Shown: one piece after another, positions 8,405-10,776 of the stretch
Layout of the letters: every line of letters starts with the position of its first letter
Numbering within the stretch: position 1 is the first letter of the stretch
NCBI GenBank assembly: GCA_964555845.1
Contig: CAZKUA010000021.1
Location: 1 to 10,776, forward strand
Source: JALNXF01 sp964555845
Lineage (GTDB): Bacteria > Patescibacteriota > Gracilibacteria > BD1-5 > UBA2023
Reading direction: 5' to 3'
DNA: 10,776 bases
Translations under genes and position numbers: made by a program
Notes under the pieces: generated by a model
Seen by the model: the letters and a program-made list of their open reading frames with translations, nothing else
The model's database searches: none
Told to the model about the DNA's origin: nothing

Positions 8405-8438
8405 AATAAATCCTTAGTAAATTTACTAAGGATTTATT
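8405..8438 (-). terminator. Perfect 34-bp palindrome, probable terminator of the coiled-coil gene
   Basis: The arms AATAAATCCTTAGTAAA and TTTACTAAGGATTTATT are fully complementary. On the minus strand it is followed by TTATGATAGAATTTTTTTT, whose T-run suits termination of the gene that stops at 8553. It also overlaps the expected start of a + transcript from 8375-8403, so an operator or 5' hairpin role is an alternative. Confidence 0.55.
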
Positions 8439-8552
8439 GAATAATTAATATTTATAACACTTAAATATAATGACGAACCGAGAGGGTCTTAGTATTTTTA
8501 TTGTGATTAACTAAATCAAAAGTTTTTTGTTCTTTTAATCATAGAAATTCTA
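8439..8552. other. Non-coding stretch between palindrome and coiled-coil gene
   Basis: With 8295-8438 this forms the longest gap between genes here, 258 bp. I see no convincing gene. It contains ATATAATGACGAA (8465-8477), shared with the promoter at 3046-3058, and a 14-codon frame from ATG 8470 that has no support. It would be the 3' untranslated part of the minus-strand gene. Confidence 0.5.
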
Positions 8553-9050
8553 TTAATCATTTTTTCATAATTCTTTTTCTAGTATAGCTCAATCTTCATT
8601 ACTTAATACTTTTATTCATCTGAACTGCGCTTCTTTTAGAGATCAGTGAAGATCATATTCATAATGAGTTTGTCATTTATGTTCTAGTTCATAACAACAA
8701 CATTCTTGATATTTTTGTCATTCTTTTAGGAGTTTTACTTGTGAACAAGTTGGTTTGCCAAAATCTTGCTGGTTTAGGATTTTTAATCAGTCTACTCAAA
8801 TGTAGTCTTGGAGCTGTTTTTGTTTTTCTCTTCTTCTCTCAACTTCTTCTAAGATTGAAAGTGTAGTTTCGATTAGCCTTTTGTTTTCCTTAACTATCCT
8901 CTTCATTTTCCTCTGTGTTTTTTGAGTGTGAGTGATTATTTCCTCAGCTATCCTCTTCATTTTCCTCTGTGTTTTTTGAGTGATTATTGGAGATTTGATT
9001 CCAAGAACATCTTTTTCAGTGTGTCCTTGTTGTGAAATAATATTTGTCAT
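8553..9050 (-). CDS. Unknown basic coiled-coil protein with a CCC motif
   Basis: Not recognised. Under the standard code it would stop at 8796-8798 after 84 residues. With TGA as Gly it continues to TAA at 8553-8555, giving 165 residues and passing eight TGA codons with no TAA or TAG, which supports the longer form. Residues 22-84 are rich in Lys, Arg, Glu and Gln and predicted helical/coiled coil. QKTQRKMKRI occurs twice (25-34 and 43-52) from a 54-bp direct duplication. Residues 85-165 look like a small separate domain: TCSQVKLLKEGQKYQECCCYELEHKGQTHYEYDLH, with Cys at 102 and 117-119 and His at 124, 129 and 135, possible metal ligands or disulfide formers. No signal peptide, so probably cytoplasmic. 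The basic helix could bind nucleic acid, but that is speculation. It has its own strong promoter, is divergent from gatA, and a palindromic terminator lies downstream. Confidence 0.7.
8894..8982 (-). repeat. Direct duplication of 54-bp period inside the coiled-coil gene
   Basis: An identical 35-bp stretch, CTATCCTCTTCATTTTCCTC onward, occurs at 8894-8928 and 8948-8982, offset by 54 bp (18 codons), so the frame is kept. The copies diverge after GAGTG, where the first carries 6 extra bases (TGAGTG). This encodes the repeated QKTQRKMKRI. Confidence 0.9.
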
Positions 9051-9092
9051 AAAATATATAATTTAAAAATTAAAATTTGTAAATATATGAAC

Positions 9093-9121
9093 ATTATAAC
9101 ATATTTTGTAGGATAATGCAA
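9093..9121 (-). promoter_or_regulatory. Promoter of the coiled-coil gene
   Basis: On the minus strand TTGCAT (9121-9116) is followed by exactly 17 bp and then TATAAT (9098-9093). The leader to the ATG at 9050 would be about 35 nt and is almost pure A/T. It diverges from the gatA promoter at 9167-9194. Confidence 0.65.
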
Positions 9122-9166
9122 AATATTATATTTAAAATTATTAAAACCATAAAATAAAAACTTTAT

Positions 9167-9194
9167 TTGCCTGTTTTGGATTTTTTTATATAAT
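9167..9194 (+). promoter_or_regulatory. Promoter of gatA
   Basis: TTGCCT (9167-9172) and TATAAT (9189-9194) are 16 bp apart. The -35 lies in AACTTTATTTGCCTG (9159-9173), repeated exactly at 8367-8381. A second TATAAT at 9205-9210 has no matching -35. The leader is about 24 nt without a Shine-Dalgarno. Confidence 0.65.
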
Positions 9195-9223
9195 TTGCTT
9201 GTTTTATAATTATTTAATTAAAT

Positions 9224-10678
9224 ATGGAATTTAAAGATTTAAGTCTAAAGGAAATTATCGCTTGAATAAAGGGAAAAAAGTTTTCTCAAAAAGAAGTTTG
9301 GGATTATTTTCAGGAAAGAATAAAAAAACTCGATCCAACTCTTGAAGCTTTTAATTTGGTTAATAGTGAATTTATTGAAAAAGATGTAAGTTCTCCGCTT
9401 GCTGGAGTACCTATTTGAGTGAAAGATGTATTTTGTGAGAAATGAATTACAACTACGGCATCATCTAAGATGCTTGAAAATTTTGTGCCTCCATATAGTG
9501 CAACTGTTATAGATAGACTAAACAAAGCCGGAATGTCGAGCGCTGGTAAACTTAATTTAGATGAATTTGCAATGGGATGAAGTGGGGAAAATTCAACGCT
9601 TAGAATTACAAAAAATCCTTGGGATATAACTCGTATTCCTGGTGGTTCTAGCTCTGGATCAGCCTCAAGTGTGGCTTCTGGAATGGTACCAGCAGCTCTT
9701 GGAACTGATACAGGTGGAAGTATTCGCCAACCAGCTTCAATGTGCGGAATTGTAGGTTTTAAACCAACTTATTGAGTAAATTCTAGATGGTGAGTAATGG
9801 CGATGGCATCATCTCTTGATACTCCTGGAACATTTACAAAAACTGTAGAAGACGCTGGGTTATTATTTGAAATAATGAGTGGATATGACCCACTTGATTC
9901 AACAAGTGAGAAAATAGATACAAAAATAGACTCTTCAATTTGGAATAAAAAAGACCTGAAATGAGTAAAAATTTGAGTTCCAAAAGAGTATTTTATAGAT
10001 GGAATAGAAGTCTGAGTAAAAGCGGAAATTGAAAAAAGTATTTCAAAATTAAAAGAGCTCTGAGCTGAAATAATTGATATTAGCCTGCCTCATACAGAGT
10101 ATTGACTTGCTGTATATTACATTGTAATGCCAGCTGAAGTTTCTACTAATTTATCCCGTTATGACGGAATTAGGTATGGTTATGCAAATGATGAGTGACT
10201 GGGAATTAACGAATTACTTAAGAAAAATAGAGCCTGATGATTCTGAAAAGAAGCCCAGAGAAGAATAATGCTTGGAAGTTTTGTACTTTCTAGTGGTTTT
10301 TATGATGCATATTACAAAAAGGCATCTCTTGTAAGAGAATTAATTATAAAAGATTTTGAAGAAGCTTATAAAAAAGTTGATGTAATTATTACCCCAACTG
10401 CACCAAGTGTAGCTTGGAAAATCTGAGAAAAAGTAGATGATCCACTTAAAATGTATTTATCTGATATTTTCACTGTAAATGGTAGTCTAGCTCAGCTTCC
10501 AGGATTATCCCTTCCAATTTGATTTGCAAAAAGTGAAGATAGCGAGCAAGTAGAATTACCAGTCGGACTCCAAATTCTTGGACCAAAATTTTGAGAACAA
10601 AAAGTATTTGAAGTATGACATGTTCTAGAACAATCCCTAAAAGATTATATTTGAAGTAAAAAACCAAAGATTTCTTAA
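9224..10678 (+). CDS. gatA: Glu-tRNA(Gln)/Asp-tRNA(Asn) amidotransferase subunit A
   Basis: Glutaminase/amidase subunit of GatCAB. It releases ammonia from glutamine, which GatB uses to convert Glu-tRNA(Gln) to Gln-tRNA(Gln) and/or Asp-tRNA(Asn) to Asn-tRNA(Asn) in the cytoplasm. With TGA as Gly it is 484 residues, the usual GatA length. The amidase-signature catalytic triad is complete: K67 in GVPIGVKDVF, S142 in GGSSSGSA (140-147) and S166 in DTGGSIRQPA. The S-to-S spacing of 24 is that of the family. GatA-type context is strong: LNLDEFAMGGSGENS, NPWDITRIPGG, GIVGFKPTYGVNSRWGVMAMASSLDTPG, GYDPLDSTS, VIITPTAPS and PVGLQILGPKF near the end. The start ATG gives MEFKDLSLKEI, the normal N-terminus. 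gatB and gatC are not in the window. No terminator is seen before the tandem repeat that begins 24 bp after the stop. Confidence 0.95.
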
Positions 10679-10702
10679 AATACCCTCCCCCTGTCTCCAG
10701 TA

Positions 10703-10776
10703 CACCTCTGTCATTCCCGCGCACCTCTGTCATTCCCGCGCACCTCTGTCATTCCCGCGCACCTCTGTCATTCCCG
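10703..10776. repeat. GC-rich 19-bp tandem repeat, running off the window
   Basis: The unit CACCTCTGTCATTCCCGCG is repeated head to tail without change at 10703-10721, 10722-10740, 10741-10759 and 10760-10776 (17 of 19 bp; cut by the window edge). There are no spacers. The period is not a multiple of three. The unit is far richer in G+C than the rest of the window. It starts 24 bp after the gatA stop, just beyond a C-rich stretch (CCCTCCCCCTGTCTCC, 10683-10698). Total copy number is unknown. Confidence 0.95.

Noticed and set aside
8470..8514. 14-codon frame (ATG 8470 to TAA 8514) after ATATAATGACGAA
   Set aside because: Too short, with no matching -35, no Shine-Dalgarno and no conservation evidence. 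The shared 13-mer may be chance in AT-rich DNA.
8796..9050. Stand-alone 84-residue coiled-coil protein ending at TGA 8796-8798
   Set aside because: TGA is Gly here. The frame continues for 81 more codons to TAA with TGA-Gly use like its neighbours.
9310..10733. Minus-strand frames at 9310-9525 and 10470-10733
   Set aside because: Both are antisense to gatA. The second also runs into the tandem repeat and shows no independent gene features.
10703..10776. CRISPR array
   Set aside because: The 19-bp units abut without spacers, and no cas gene is present.

Overview
The window comes from a bacterium that reads UGA as glycine (genetic code 25), which points to the candidate phyla Gracilibacteria (BD1-5/GN02) or Absconditabacteria (SR1). 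In-frame TGA falls at invariant glycines of several recognisable proteins: MxARGDLG in pyruvate kinase, KTGT in a penicillin-binding protein, GTDGKST in MurD, GVKD in GatA. Every gene ends in TAA or TAG. Under the standard code nearly all genes here shatter into short fragments and would look like non-coding DNA or pseudogenes. The DNA is AT-rich, genes are tightly packed, and none of the starts has a clear Shine-Dalgarno sequence. The sequence alone does not tell me which of the two phyla it is.

Layout. Positions 3-917 (+) hold the 3' end of a very glycine-rich surface or fibre-like protein, closed by a perfect palindromic terminator. Next is pyruvate kinase (1033-2472, +). It converges on a small secreted-type protein (2576-2944, -), with an inverted-repeat element between them. 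A divergent promoter pair separates that gene from a short PriA-derived protein (3075-3920, +) whose helicase motifs have decayed. A second copy of the inverted-repeat element precedes a large FtsI/PBP2-type transpeptidase (4125-6470, +). Its stop codon overlaps the stop of a convergent O-methyltransferase gene (6467-7021, -), which lies 10 bp downstream of murD (7032-8294, -) in an apparent two-gene operon. After a 258-bp non-coding stretch holding promoters and a palindrome comes an unknown coiled-coil/Cys protein (8553-9050, -). It is divergent from gatA (9224-10678, +). The window ends inside a GC-rich 19-bp tandem repeat.

How the genes fit together. MurD makes a peptidoglycan precursor in the cytoplasm and the PBP cross-links peptidoglycan outside the membrane, so the organism builds a wall. 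Pyruvate kinase implies at least lower glycolysis. GatA implies amidation of mischarged Glu-tRNA(Gln) and/or Asp-tRNA(Asn), although gatB and gatC are not in the window. The most unusual items are the ATPase-dead PriA derivative, the glycine-rich protein read largely through UGA codons (including two runs of four), the two repeat families, and the unknown coiled-coil/Cys protein with an internal duplication. No tRNA, rRNA, CRISPR array or transposase was seen.
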